From: Phycisphaerales bacterium
Lineage (GTDB): Bacteria > Planctomycetota > Phycisphaerae > Phycisphaerales > UBA1924
Assembly: GCA_020846975.1 (NCBI GenBank)
Contig: JADLCX010000030.1
Location: forward strand, 1 to 64,000
DNA: 64,000 nt
Reading direction: 5' to 3'
In this document: positions 17,040-26,247 of the stretch, one piece after another
Layout: the number at the start of each line of letters is the position of its first letter
Position numbering within the stretch: the stretch's first letter is position 1
Notes under the pieces: generated by a model
The model's input: only the letters and a program-made list of their open reading frames with translations
Told to the model about the DNA's origin: nothing
The model's database searches: none
Translations under genes and position numbers: made by a program

Positions 17040-17048
17040 TGTGGATAA
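17040..17048 (-). other. Single consensus DnaA-box sequence (TTATCCACA)
   Basis: TGTGGATAA on + (TTATCCACA on -) matches the E. coli DnaA-box consensus exactly. It stands alone in the 320-base spacer between divergent genes, with no second box, AT-rich region or dnaA/dnaN gene nearby. It could be a DnaA-regulated promoter site or a chance match. Confidence 0.3.
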
Positions 17049-17129
17049 CTTGTCGGATGTCGTCGCGGTTTACCCGCGGCGGCTGTTGTTCAGATCGTTA
17101 CGGACATCAACGCGGTGCGTCGAGTCGGA

Positions 17130-17135
17130 TAGACT
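17130..17135 (+). promoter_or_regulatory. Candidate -10 hexamer TAGACT upstream of gene at 17181
   Basis: TAGACT lies 45 bases before the start of the SH3-like protein gene. The same hexamer occurs upstream of the DinB gene (13286) and the cystathionine beta-synthase gene (57377). No good -35 box is visible. Apart from this and the DnaA-box match I see nothing further in the 16861-17180 spacer. Confidence 0.3.
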
Positions 17136-17180
17136 AGCCGATTCGGACCGCACCGTTGGTTTGTTACGGAGAACTCCAAC

Positions 17181-18653
17181 ATGCACGGATGGATGAACGC
17201 AGTTTGGGCCGCGAGCATGACCGTGACCGTCGTGACTCCCGTGCTGGCCCAGTCGTCGGTCAAGGATGTTGAGCCCTACATCGCGGTCGTGACGACCGAC
17301 AAGGTCGCGATGCGCGGCGGTGATGCCGCGTTCATGTACCCGGTCCGAGAGTTGAAATCCGGTGAACTCGTCAGGATCACGGGCGAAGGACCGGGGTGGA
17401 TGCGGGCGGAGTACCTGCCCGGGATGAGGGCCTACGTCGCGGCGAGCGATGCGGAACTCGCGAAGGACGGCAGGACGGTCAAGCTCGTCCGGCAGTCGCA
17501 GTTGATGGCCTTCGATGCTTCGCCGAACCCTAAAGCTCCGTGGTGGCCGCTGGACCTGCCCAAGCCGCTGGATGCGGGCACGGTGCTGGATGTGCTCTCG
17601 ACGCAGAAGGCATCGGATGATGTGGTGCAGGGGTACGTGGTGCCCGCGCCAGCCAACGCTCGCGGGTATATCGGAAAGGATCACGTGCGCAAGGCGACCG
17701 CGGATGAGGCCGCTCGCTTCATCGGTGCTTCTCCGGCACAACCTGCGGAGGCCTCCAAGCCCGTCGAAACGCCCGTGAAACCGGTGGAGCCGGGCGTCAA
17801 GTCTGCGGAGGCGACGCCGAAACCCGCCGAGACTTCCGCGACGACGACCGGTGCACCGACGGGATTCGCGCCGGTCACGCCCGTGAGCACCACGCCCGCG
17901 ACTTCGGTCGGAACCGGCCCGGCCGCGACTTCGACAACCACGACGACCGCGATGCCGCAGCCGCGAGTTGTTCCGCCGCAGCCGCCAAAGCCGACGATCG
18001 ACGAGGAACTCGCGCAACTCCGCACGATGTTCGAGAAGACGATGGCCTCGAAGGATGACGGGGAACTACCCGTTGTAATCGGGATGTTCGAGAACAAGGT
18101 GGCCAAGCTCGGAGCCGCGCCGGCCGAGCAGAACATGAAGACCCAGCTCGGCCAGCGGTTGCAGGCCCTCAGGTTGCGACAGGAGATCATCGCCGAAGCA
18201 CAGCGGGCGAAGTCGGTCGCCGAGCAGAGCGCCAGCCGCGTGACGGAAGTTACGTTGACGGTGGAGCAGGCTCAGAGGCAGGCGATCTACACGGTCGTCG
18301 GTCGGATCGTGCCGAGCACGGTCTACGACGGAAAGCGAGGTCTGCCGCTCATGTACCGCGTTCAGTCGGCGGATGCGCTCGCGCCGCGCACGGTCGGCTA
18401 CATCCTGCCTCAGGAAACCCTGGACCTCACCGGCAAGCTCGGCCAGGTTTGCGGCGTCGTGGGTGAGACCCGATTCGATGACTCGCTCGGCCTTAACATC
18501 GTCGCGCCGCGCCGGATCGACGTGCTCGGCGTGAGCGCCTCGGCGACGACGCCGGGGAGCGCTCAGCAGCCCGTGACCGTGCCGACAACCACCACCGTCA
18601 CCGTGCCCACCGAGGGTGTCCCGGCGGGCACACCTTCCGCGCCGGAGAAGTAG
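17181..18653 (+). CDS. Secreted SH3-like protein with long Pro/Thr-rich linker
   Basis: This 490-residue exported protein starts with a signal peptide (cleavage expected after VLA at about residue 23). It has an SH3b-like stretch at about 30-95 (VTTDKVAMRGG...GPGWMRAEYLPGMRAYVAA) and a second similar segment to about 175. A Pro/Thr/Ala-rich linker follows (about 180-270), then a charged helical region (IDEELAQLRTMFEKTM...) and a C-terminal globular part. Bacterial SH3 domains often bind peptidoglycan, so a cell-envelope role is possible. GGAG lies 9 bases before the ATG and a strong intrinsic terminator follows. I do not recognise a specific family for the whole protein. Confidence 0.65.
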   Translation: MHGWMNAVWAASMTVTVVTPVLAQSSVKDVEPYIAVVTTDKVAMRGGDAAFMYPVRELKSGELVRITGEGPGWMRAEYLPGMRAYVAASDAELAKDGRTVKLVRQSQLMAFDASPNPKAPWWPLDLPKPLDAGTVLDVLSTQKASDDVVQGYVVPAPANARGYIGKDHVRKATADEAARFIGASPAQPAEASKPVETPVKPVEPGVKSAEATPKPAETSATTTGAPTGFAPVTPVSTTPATSVGTGPAATSTTTTTAMPQPRVVPPQPPKPTIDEELAQLRTMFEKTMASKDDGELPVVIGMFENKVAKLGAAPAEQNMKTQLGQRLQALRLRQEIIAEAQRAKSVAEQSASRVTEVTLTVEQAQRQAIYTVVGRIVPSTVYDGKRGLPLMYRVQSADALAPRTVGYILPQETLDLTGKLGQVCGVVGETRFDDSLGLNIVAPRRIDVLGVSASATTPGSAQQPVTVPTTTTVTVPTEGVPAGTPSAPEK

Positions 18654-18683
18654 CCCGGGTTCAGCGGCAACCACAAGTTCCCG

Positions 18684-18713
18684 AACGCGGCCTGAGTTCC
18701 GGCCGCGTTTTTC
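18684..18713 (+). terminator. Intrinsic terminator after the SH3-like protein gene
   Basis: A perfect 9-bp stem AACGCGGCC/GGCCGCGTT with an 8-base loop is followed by a T-run, 30 bases after the stop codon at 18653. The remaining 18714-19010 is non-coding leader for the large repeat protein; I see no further clear element in it. Confidence 0.8.
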
Positions 18714-19010
18714 ACTTGGGACTTCCACACCCCCTGGCTGCCAACGGTCCGCTGCGGCTGGAGCCCTGCTGTTCGGCCCGGGGCGCGGTGCGCCGGCATT
18801 CCTAACAGACGTCGATCATCGGCGAGTGGAGGGGCCTCAAGAACCCCTTGTTCTGGGGAACTTGCGGGAGGATTCGCCAGCTTCACGCAAATCCCTCGGC
18901 ATCGACCCCTCAAAAGGGCTTGCAATCCCATAACAGTTTTGGGAATCTAGTCTTACGTCAAAGGCGACTAGGGGTGCCGGGGGGATCCGGGTACCAAGAT
19001 CGAGGTTCCG

Positions 19011-22000
19011 ATGTGTAAGACCGTTTTGTTCGCTGGTATCGCCGCGCTATCTGTTGCCCTGCCCGCCTCGGCCCAGTCCACTCGGCTGGCGGTTCAGGTG
19101 TCGAGCGACAATGTCAACTGGTCCGACTCGATGTTCGCGCCGGCCGGGAGCGTGTACTTCGTTCGCGTGGTGGCGTCAACCAATGCGCCGAACGCGGTGG
19201 GGTTGCATTCGATCACATTCCAGCCGACGCTGACCGGGTGGACCTCCGCGGATCTTCGCCTGCCCTTCACCAGCACCTCGGGCGGATCGGTCCCGGTCAA
19301 TGCCGGGGTTCCGGCCAACACGGGGCGCATGGCTCCGTTTGGTTCGGCCTCGATGGCGAGCGGATCGACACCCGGCCTGCTCACGAGTTTTGTGGACGGC
19401 GGAAGCACGCTGCGGCTGGCCGGATCCCGCGCCACCACGATGACCTCGAACCTCGCGTACGGCGTGGTATCAAGCCAGAACTCCAACTCGGTCGCCGGCG
19501 GGTTCGGATACAACGCGTCCACCTCGGAAGCGGTTGTGCTGAAATACGCCGTGCAACTGAGCGGAAACCCAACGCTGCGCACGATGACGGCGTCGGTACC
19601 GCTGACGAGTATCCAGAGCGCCCGCGGCTCGTGGTTTACGAGCCTTGCGACCGGCACGGGCAACCCGCAGGTGTTCTCGATCACATCCGCGGACATCACG
19701 CCCGCGACGATCCATGTCGGCCCGCCGAACTTCCCGCCGGTCGCGGTGAATGACACGTTCTCGATGATCGAGGGCCAGACGCTGTTTGTCACCGCGTCGA
19801 GTATCCTCGACAACGACACCGACGCGGATGCCGGAGACACGAAGGTCGCGGAACTGGTTTCGACCACGGCCCGCGGCACGCTCACGCTGAACGCCAACGG
19901 CACGTTCTCCTACATCCCGCAGCCGTTCTTCAACGGCGCGGATACGTTCACCTATCGCGTCCGCGATCGGTTCGACGCGGCGTCGAACGTGGCGACGGTC
20001 ACGATCAACGTCGCCAACGTGAATCAGCCGCCCGATGTCGTGGCGAGCGATCCCACGGCCGTCAACGAGGATTCGGGCGCCCGGGTGATCCCCGGCTGGG
20101 CGACGATCTCGGCCGGACCGGACGAGAACTGGCAGAACATCGACATGATCGAGGTGGTCGACATCGAGCATCCCGAGAAGTTCGCGGTCCTGCCCACGGT
20201 CTCTCCCGACGGAACGCTGCGGTACACGCCCGCGGCGGACACGAACGGCGAGTCGGCGTTCCATGTCCGTGTCCGCGACAACGGCGGCACCGACAACGGC
20301 GGCTCGAACGAGGTCGAGTCGGCTTCGTTCACGATCTCGGTCGTCCCTGTCAACGATGCGCCGATCTTCTCGGCTGCGCCGGTCTCGGCGGTGCTCGAAG
20401 ACTCCGGCCAGCGCTCGATCGCGAACTGGGCGAGCTTCAATCCGGGCCCGAACGAGGGTGATCAGGCCCTCCTGGGCTACATCGTGAGCAACGTGACCAA
20501 TCCCTCGCTGTTCGCGGTTCAACCGACGATCGCGCCCGACGGCACGCTGGTCTACACACCCGCACCCAACGCCTCCGGTACGTCCAGTTTCACGGTTGCC
20601 GCGCGTGACAACGGCGGCACCGCCAACGGCGGCGCGGACACGTCTTCCGGCCAGACGTTCACGGTGACGATCAGCCCCGTGAACGACGCGCCCGCGGTCA
20701 CCGTCCACGGCTCGCCGACGGTCTTTGAGGATTCGTCGGTTCAGACCGTGAACGGTTTCGTTTCGTTCAATGCCGGCGGCGCGGGAACGGAGTCCGGCCA
20801 GGGCGTTTCCGCATACCTGATCAGCAACATCAGCAATCCCGCGTTCTTCGCATCGGGCCCGAGCATCTCGAACTCGGGCACGTTGACGTACACCCCCGCG
20901 GCGAATGCCTCCGGAACGGCGACGTTCGAGGTTCGTGTTCGTGACAACGGCGGGTCCGCCAACGGCGGGGTCGATACGTCGGGACCGGCCCAGGCGACGA
21001 TCACGGTCGCGGCCGTGAACGATGCACCCAGCTTCGTCGCGGCGATTCCGGCGGCCGTCAACGAGGACTCCGGGCCGGTCTCGGTTGGCGGCTGGGCCGC
21101 CTTCAACGCCGGCCCCGGCGAGTCCGAGCAGGCCGTCCTGGCGTACTCCGTCCTGGGTATCTCCAACTCCTCGCTGTTCAGCAGCCTGCCCGCGGTTTCG
21201 GCCGATGGCACGCTGACTTACACGCCGGCGCCGAACGCCTTCGGCAGTTCCAGTTTCCAGGTCCGCGTGCGCGACAACGGCGGCACGCTGAACGGCGGAG
21301 CGGACACATCGGGCACGCAGTCGTTCTCGATCACGGTCAATCCGGTCAACGACGCGCCGACCGTCACGCTCGGCTCGGCGCCGACGATCATCGAAGATGG
21401 CGGGCCGCAGACGGTCTTCGGCTACGCCTCGTTCAACGAGGGCGCGGCCAACGAGTCGAGCCAGTCGATCGTTCAGTACATCATCTCCGGCGTCAGCAAT
21501 CCGGCGATGTTCGCGAACGGTCCGAGCATCTCGAACACCGGCGTGCTGACCTACACACCCGCGCCCAACGCCAGCGGCGTCGCCACGTTCCAGGTTCAGG
21601 TCCGTGACAACGGCGGCACCGCGAACGCGGGCGTTGACACTTCGAGCTTCGTCCAGGCGACCATCACGATCACCGACATCAACGATCCTCCGACGTTCAC
21701 GGCGGTCAACCCCACCGGCGACGAGGACTCCGGCCCGGTGGTGATGGCCAACTGGGCCAACTTCAACCCCGGACCGTTCGAGTCCGCTCAGTCCGCGCTG
21801 GCGTACACCGTCTCGAACGTCTCAAACCCGGGCCTGTTCTCTTCGCCGCCGAGCGTCAGCCCGGACGGCACGCTCTCGTACACGACCGTGCTGAACGCTT
21901 CGGGCATCTCGACGTTCCAGGTTCGTGTCCGCGACAACGGCGGGACCGGCAGCGGCGGCATCGACGTCTCGGGCTACCAGACCTTTACGATCACTGTCGC

Positions 22001-23951
22001 TGCGGTGAACGACCCCCCGGTCGTCACGCTCAATCCGATCCCGATGGTCAACGAGGATGTCGGGATGCAGGTTGTGCCGAGCTTCGCGTCCGCCACTGGC
22101 GGCGCGCCCAACGAGTCCGGGCAGGCCATCACCGAGTACGTCATCACCGACGTCAGCAATCCGGCCGCGTTCGCGGCGGGGCCGGCGGTGAGCCCGGCGG
22201 GTGTGCTGTTCTACACGCCGGTGCGGGACGCCAGCGGTGTGCTGACGTTCAAGGTGCAGGCGCGTGACAACGGCGGCACCGACAACGGCGGGCGCGATCT
22301 CTCCGACCCGATCACCGCGACGCTGACTATCAATGGCACGAACGACGCGCCGGTGGCCCGTGCCCGTGACATCACGCTGGATGCCCGCGGGGGTTGCGTG
22401 CCGCTCGACCTGCCGGCGGCGGTTATCAACGACGGCTCGTTCGACGTTGACAACCCGCTGAGCGAACTCACCATCACCATCAACCACACCGGCGAGTTCC
22501 GCGTGGGCAGCACGCCGGTCCGGCTGACGGTGAGCGACGTCGGCGGTCTCTCGTCTTACGCCGACGCGGTCGTCACGGTGCTCGGCGCCGACTCGAACAG
22601 CAACGGCGTGCCCGATACGTGCGACCAGATCCGCGGCGGCGGCGGGCCGGACTGCGACGAGGACGGCGACTTTGATGAATCGCTTTGCCAGTGGGACAAC
22701 GGCAGCGCCTCGCCGCTCAACGGCCGCACCAACGGGCAGTTGTCGCAGTACGGCGGCAATCCCTCGGCCCGCGTCGCGGATGATTTCTACCTGCGCCCCG
22801 GCTTCCTCTACCACCTGACCAGTTTCCGGGCCCAGATCGTGACCAACTCCATCGAGCGAGGCGCCCGCATGAGCCTGTTCGAGGATTGCGACGGAGCGCC
22901 CGTCGGCGAGCCCTTCTTCACGCTCGACACCGTCGCGGTGGCCAGCGAGTCGCCCACCAGCGATCCCGCGTTCACGCTCGTCACCTACGTCTTCGAGCTC
23001 TGCGAGGACAAGCTGGTGCTCGATGGCGGCAAGACCTATTGGCTCAGCGTGCAGGGCAAGGTGAACTGCAACGAGACCGATCAGGCGTTCTGGGCCAGCG
23101 TCGGGATTACACCCAGCCCCCGTGACCTGCTCGCCTCGGTGCCCGTCAAGGCGTTCGGCGACGGGCCGTACCCGTGCGATCCGGCCGGCTACCAGCCGTG
23201 GGAGTCCATCGCGGACTGCTGCATCGGCTGCGTGAACATGGCCTACCTGATCACCGGCGAGGCGTGCCAGCTCCTGTGGGATAACGGTAAGGTCGATCTC
23301 GGCACGCAGACTCGCGGCGGCGATCCGTCCGGCATCAACCGCGGCATCTTTTCCCGCGCGGCCGACAACATCGCCATCAAGCCCTGCGGCAACGAAGAGG
23401 TCTGCTTCATCGAGGCCTACATCTGGACCAACTGCGATCCGGTGTTCGGCTTCCTTGAACTCTACGACAACCAGTGCGCCCTGCCGATCGGCCAGCCGAT
23501 CCGCACGGCGACGCCGACCGACGTGGTCCCGCTCGACGAGTACTACACGCTCGACGGCGTGGAGTACCGCGGGTACCTGCTCAAGTTCTGGGACATTCCG
23601 TGGCCGCTGGCCGCCAACAAGAACTACTGGGTCGCCATCGGCGCGGACGGGGCCGGCTCGTTCAACGCCCGCGCGTTCTTCGCCTGGGCCGACATCAACG
23701 ACCCGTGCGAGGGCTGCAACCGCCGCAACCTGACCTACGGCGCCAAGCTCGCCAACCGCCAGGCCAGCGAAGTCTGGCTCCGCGGCACCCGTGAGTACGC
23801 ATTCCGGATCGCGACACGCCCGATCGACGATGATCCGGAAGTCACCGGTCCGGCGATCAACCGCTGCCCGCCGGACTTCAACCGGGACGGTGTGGTCTCG
23901 ATCCAGGACATGTTCGACTACCTGACCTCGTTCTTCCAGGGCTGCCCGTGA
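19011..23951 (+). CDS. Giant secreted tandem-repeat protein with GC-type dockerin tail
   Basis: This 1646-residue extracellular protein has a signal peptide (about 1-22). An N-terminal beta-rich domain to about 240 is followed by a VCBS/cadherin-like segment (VAVNDTFS...DNDTDAD). Seven repeats of about 110 residues start near 338, 447, 558, 669, 779, 890 and 999, each with an NEDSG-like opening, a TLTYTPA centre and RVRDNGGTxNGG. A diverged Ig-like unit follows, then an Asp-rich putative calcium segment (DSNSNGVPDTCD) and two Cys-containing beta domains of about 200 residues. The C-terminus is a single dockerin-like module (DFNRDGVVSIQDMFDYL) ending GCP. The architecture suggests a surface adhesin or structural protein held by the dockerin tail; the ligand is unknown. 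The ATG has GAGG upstream. Confidence 0.85.
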   Translation: MCKTVLFAGIAALSVALPASAQSTRLAVQVSSDNVNWSDSMFAPAGSVYFVRVVASTNAPNAVGLHSITFQPTLTGWTSADLRLPFTSTSGGSVPVNAGVPANTGRMAPFGSASMASGSTPGLLTSFVDGGSTLRLAGSRATTMTSNLAYGVVSSQNSNSVAGGFGYNASTSEAVVLKYAVQLSGNPTLRTMTASVPLTSIQSARGSWFTSLATGTGNPQVFSITSADITPATIHVGPPNFPPVAVNDTFSMIEGQTLFVTASSILDNDTDADAGDTKVAELVSTTARGTLTLNANGTFSYIPQPFFNGADTFTYRVRDRFDAASNVATVTINVANVNQPPDVVASDPTAVNEDSGARVIPGWATISAGPDENWQNIDMIEVVDIEHPEKFAVLPTVSPDGTLRYTPAADTNGESAFHVRVRDNGGTDNGGSNEVESASFTISVVPVNDAPIFSAAPVSAVLEDSGQRSIANWASFNPGPNEGDQALLGYIVSNVTNPSLFAVQPTIAPDGTLVYTPAPNASGTSSFTVAARDNGGTANGGADTSSGQTFTVTISPVNDAPAVTVHGSPTVFEDSSVQTVNGFVSFNAGGAGTESGQGVSAYLISNISNPAFFASGPSISNSGTLTYTPAANASGTATFEVRVRDNGGSANGGVDTSGPAQATITVAAVNDAPSFVAAIPAAVNEDSGPVSVGGWAAFNAGPGESEQAVLAYSVLGISNSSLFSSLPAVSADGTLTYTPAPNAFGSSSFQVRVRDNGGTLNGGADTSGTQSFSITVNPVNDAPTVTLGSAPTIIEDGGPQTVFGYASFNEGAANESSQSIVQYIISGVSNPAMFANGPSISNTGVLTYTPAPNASGVATFQVQVRDNGGTANAGVDTSSFVQATITITDINDPPTFTAVNPTGDEDSGPVVMANWANFNPGPFESAQSALAYTVSNVSNPGLFSSPPSVSPDGTLSYTTVLNASGISTFQVRVRDNGGTGSGGIDVSGYQTFTITVAAVNDPPVVTLNPIPMVNEDVGMQVVPSFASATGGAPNESGQAITEYVITDVSNPAAFAAGPAVSPAGVLFYTPVRDASGVLTFKVQARDNGGTDNGGRDLSDPITATLTINGTNDAPVARARDITLDARGGCVPLDLPAAVINDGSFDVDNPLSELTITINHTGEFRVGSTPVRLTVSDVGGLSSYADAVVTVLGADSNSNGVPDTCDQIRGGGGPDCDEDGDFDESLCQWDNGSASPLNGRTNGQLSQYGGNPSARVADDFYLRPGFLYHLTSFRAQIVTNSIERGARMSLFEDCDGAPVGEPFFTLDTVAVASESPTSDPAFTLVTYVFELCEDKLVLDGGKTYWLSVQGKVNCNETDQAFWASVGITPSPRDLLASVPVKAFGDGPYPCDPAGYQPWESIADCCIGCVNMAYLITGEACQLLWDNGKVDLGTQTRGGDPSGINRGIFSRAADNIAIKPCGNEEVCFIEAYIWTNCDPVFGFLELYDNQCALPIGQPIRTATPTDVVPLDEYYTLDGVEYRGYLLKFWDIPWPLAANKNYWVAIGADGAGSFNARAFFAWADINDPCEGCNRRNLTYGAKLANRQASEVWLRGTREYAFRIATRPIDDDPEVTGPAINRCPPDFNRDGVVSIQDMFDYLTSFFQGCP
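20023..22341 (+). repeat. Seven tandem ~330-bp coding repeats (cadherin/Ig-like units)
   Basis: Seven units of about 110 codons within the 1646-residue protein share NEDSG, GTLxYTPAxNASG and VRDNGG motifs. They are diverged at the nucleotide level, which argues for old duplication followed by selection at the protein level. Confidence 0.85.
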
Positions 23952-23998
23952 GTGCTGGACAAGTCAGGCTTCTCCCGAACGTTGAGTAGATCCCTCAT

Positions 23999-24030
23999 GC
24001 GCCCCGGCACACTCGCCGGGGTGTTTTTTT
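23999..24030 (+). terminator. Intrinsic terminator after the giant repeat protein gene
   Basis: CCCCGGC (24002-24008) pairs with GCCGGGG (24015-24021) around a 6-base loop, and seven T follow at 24024-24030. It lies about 50 bases after the stop codon at 23951. Confidence 0.9.
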
Positions 24031-24087
24031 GCTCGGCGATTCGCATCCACGAAAAAGGCCGACGACCTCACGGTCATCGGCCCGAAG

Positions 24088-24158
24088 CAGGGGATCTAGG
24101 ATTCGAACCTAGACTAAGTGAGTCAGAGTCACTCGTGCTACCGTTACACCAATCCCCT
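24088..24158 (-). tRNA. tRNA-Gln (anticodon CUG)
   Basis: A 71-base cloverleaf on the minus strand has a 7-bp acceptor stem (AGGGGAT/ATCCCCT), a short D-arm containing AACGGTAG, an anticodon stem AGTGA/TCACT with loop CTCTGAC (anticodon CTG, reading CAG), a 4-base variable loop, and a perfect T-arm CTAGG/CCTAG with TTCGAAT. The discriminator is G. The CCA end is not encoded. It stands alone between two protein genes. Confidence 0.95.
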
Positions 24159-24237
24159 GTGCGATTGGCTCTGGGACCACCAATGCTAACGCTCCCCGCC
24201 CACAAGGCAAGTGCCGGGGTTCGTGCGGCTTTGCGTC

Positions 24238-24243
24238 TACGCT
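24238..24243 (+). promoter_or_regulatory. Candidate -10 hexamer TACGCT, 5 bases before the start at 24249
   Basis: TACGCT is placed where transcription would begin at or next to the ATG at 24249. The gene has no clear Shine-Dalgarno sequence, so a leaderless mRNA is the simplest reading. No strong -35 is visible. Confidence 0.35.
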
Positions 24244-24248
24244 GGGGC

Positions 24249-26186
24249 ATGAGCGCTCGACTTGGGCTTTGTGTTCGGGGCACCGTACTGGCCGGACTGA
24301 TCGTGGGGCAGGCGGCGGGCGCGCAGCCTGGCCGAACCGAGGACGCCAACGGTCGCGCCGACGCGGCCCTGCATGGCGCGTGGCGGGCCGGCCGCGCGGA
24401 AGCGCTGCTGGCGATCCTCGACGAGCACTACCTCTGGACGCTCCGCGAAGAACCGCTGACGGCGACCAGCCGCGGCGATCGCCGATTCAACGCTCGCCTG
24501 CGCGACGAGAGCCCCGCGGCAACCGCTCGGCGGTCCGCGGAGACCGCGGACCGGCTGGCGCGTCTCTCGGCCCTCGGCTCGCCGCGGCCGGACGGTTCGA
24601 TCGGCTGGCCTGACACCTGGACCGAGTCGGAACGCACCGACGCGGACCTGCTGAGGTTCGAGCTCTCGCTCGATGTTCGTGGCGCAGCGTTTCATTCCGA
24701 GCAGATGCCGATCTCCAAGCAGTCCGGGCCGCAGGTCTGGCTGCCGCAGATGGGCGATTCAATCGCGTTCGACTCGGCGCAGGACTACGCCGACTTTGCG
24801 GCGCGCGTCGACGCGGTTTCGACGGTCATCGAGCAGACCATGGCGCAGATGCGGCTCGGCCTCGCCGCGAAAAGGCTGCCCCCGCGCGTTGTGATGATCG
24901 GGACCGATGAACAAGCCGCGGTCCTGGCTTCGGAGACGGTTGCGGCATCGCCGACGCTGAGCCCCTTCTACAAGCCGTTCCGCTCGCTCGCGGCGGAGGA
25001 CCCCGCCGCGGCGAGGGCCTCGCGTGCGATCTCGGAGAAGGTCGTTCCCGCGTACGCCGCGCTCGCCGAGTTTCTTCGACGCGAGTACATCCCCGCGTGT
25101 CGAGAGAGTTTCGGTATCTCGCAGGGCATCGACGGTGCGGCCGCGTACGAGCACGCGCTCTCCTGGCACACGACCACGACGCTGAGCGCGCGGCAGGTGC
25201 ACGATCTGGGACTTTCCGAGGTCGCCAGGATTCGGGCCCAGATGATCAAGGTGATCCCGCGCACCGACTGGCCGGATCGGGATCGGTACGGCGGAGACGA
25301 AGGGTTCGCGAAGTTCGTGGAGTATCTTCGCGCCGACCCGCGGTTCTATCACAAGTCGTCGGATGACCTGCTCGCCGGCTATCGCGACATCGCCAAGCGG
25401 GTCGATGCCGCGCTTCCGCGCTTCTTCGGGACCCTGCCCCGGCTCTCCTACGGCGTGCGCGAGCTGCCGCCTCTGGCGGCCCCGACCTCGCCGACGGCGT
25501 ACTACTACCGCGGCTCGCTCGAACAGGGGCTGGCCGGCTTCTTTGTCGCCAACACGCACCGACTCGATCAGAGGCCGAGATACGAGATGACGGCTCTGAC
25601 GCTGCACGAAGCCTGTCCGGGGCACCATCTCCAGATCGCGTTGGCTCAGGAGATGCGGGACGTTCACCCTTTCCGAACACTGACCTCGCACACCGCGTTC
25701 ATCGAGGGCTGGGCTCTATACGCCGAGCGGCTCGGGCTCGAGATGGCCGCGGATGGGAGTGGGGAGCGCATCCCGGGGCCGGCAGGGCCGGACGGCCCGG
25801 GCACGGGGCTGTACGCCGATCCGTACGACGACTTCGGTCGATTGACCTACGAGATGTGGCGTGCGTGCCGATTGGTTGTAGACACCGGGATTCACGCGCA
25901 GGGATGGCCGCGGGAGCGAGCGGTCGAGTTCATGCTCCGCAACACCGCGCTCAGCCCCCTGAACATCGAGCGGGAGGTCGATCGGTACATCGCCTGGCCC
26001 GGGCAGGCGTGCGCGTACAAGATCGGGCAACTCAAGATCAGCGAACTGCGGGCGAGGGCCGAATCGCGGCTCGGTGCTCGGTTCGATATCCGCGCCTTCC
26101 ACGACGCGGTGCTCGGTGCAGGCGCAATCCCGCTGCCGACGCTCGAAGCGAGGATCGAACGGTGGATCGAGGCGCGGGCAAAGTGA
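24249..26186 (+). CDS. DUF885-family metallopeptidase-like protein (secreted)
   Basis: This 645-residue protein has an N-terminal signal peptide (about 1-24, cleavage after AGA). The DUF885 hallmark is the segment TLHEACPGHHLQ with H453, a presumed zinc site, followed by FIEGWALYAERLG. Upstream TAYYYRGSLE and downstream GQACAYKIGQLKISELR are also typical of the family. DUF885 proteins are thought to be zinc-dependent peptidases, but the substrate is unknown. The open frame begins at 23952 and runs across the terminator and the tRNA gene, so I use the ATG at 24249, which gives a proper signal peptide. Confidence 0.85.
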   Translation: MSARLGLCVRGTVLAGLIVGQAAGAQPGRTEDANGRADAALHGAWRAGRAEALLAILDEHYLWTLREEPLTATSRGDRRFNARLRDESPAATARRSAETADRLARLSALGSPRPDGSIGWPDTWTESERTDADLLRFELSLDVRGAAFHSEQMPISKQSGPQVWLPQMGDSIAFDSAQDYADFAARVDAVSTVIEQTMAQMRLGLAAKRLPPRVVMIGTDEQAAVLASETVAASPTLSPFYKPFRSLAAEDPAAARASRAISEKVVPAYAALAEFLRREYIPACRESFGISQGIDGAAAYEHALSWHTTTTLSARQVHDLGLSEVARIRAQMIKVIPRTDWPDRDRYGGDEGFAKFVEYLRADPRFYHKSSDDLLAGYRDIAKRVDAALPRFFGTLPRLSYGVRELPPLAAPTSPTAYYYRGSLEQGLAGFFVANTHRLDQRPRYEMTALTLHEACPGHHLQIALAQEMRDVHPFRTLTSHTAFIEGWALYAERLGLEMAADGSGERIPGPAGPDGPGTGLYADPYDDFGRLTYEMWRACRLVVDTGIHAQGWPRERAVEFMLRNTALSPLNIEREVDRYIAWPGQACAYKIGQLKISELRARAESRLGARFDIRAFHDAVLGAGAIPLPTLEARIERWIEARAK

Positions 26187-26247
26187 GTTTTCACCGCCAT
26201 GCGCAGAGTCGATGCAAACCGGATTCCCCGCCGCGGCGGCTGCGGGC

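Noticed and set aside
20023-22341. Recent segmental duplication in the giant repeat protein gene
   Set aside because: Units are similar in protein motif but diverged in DNA, so this is an old domain array.
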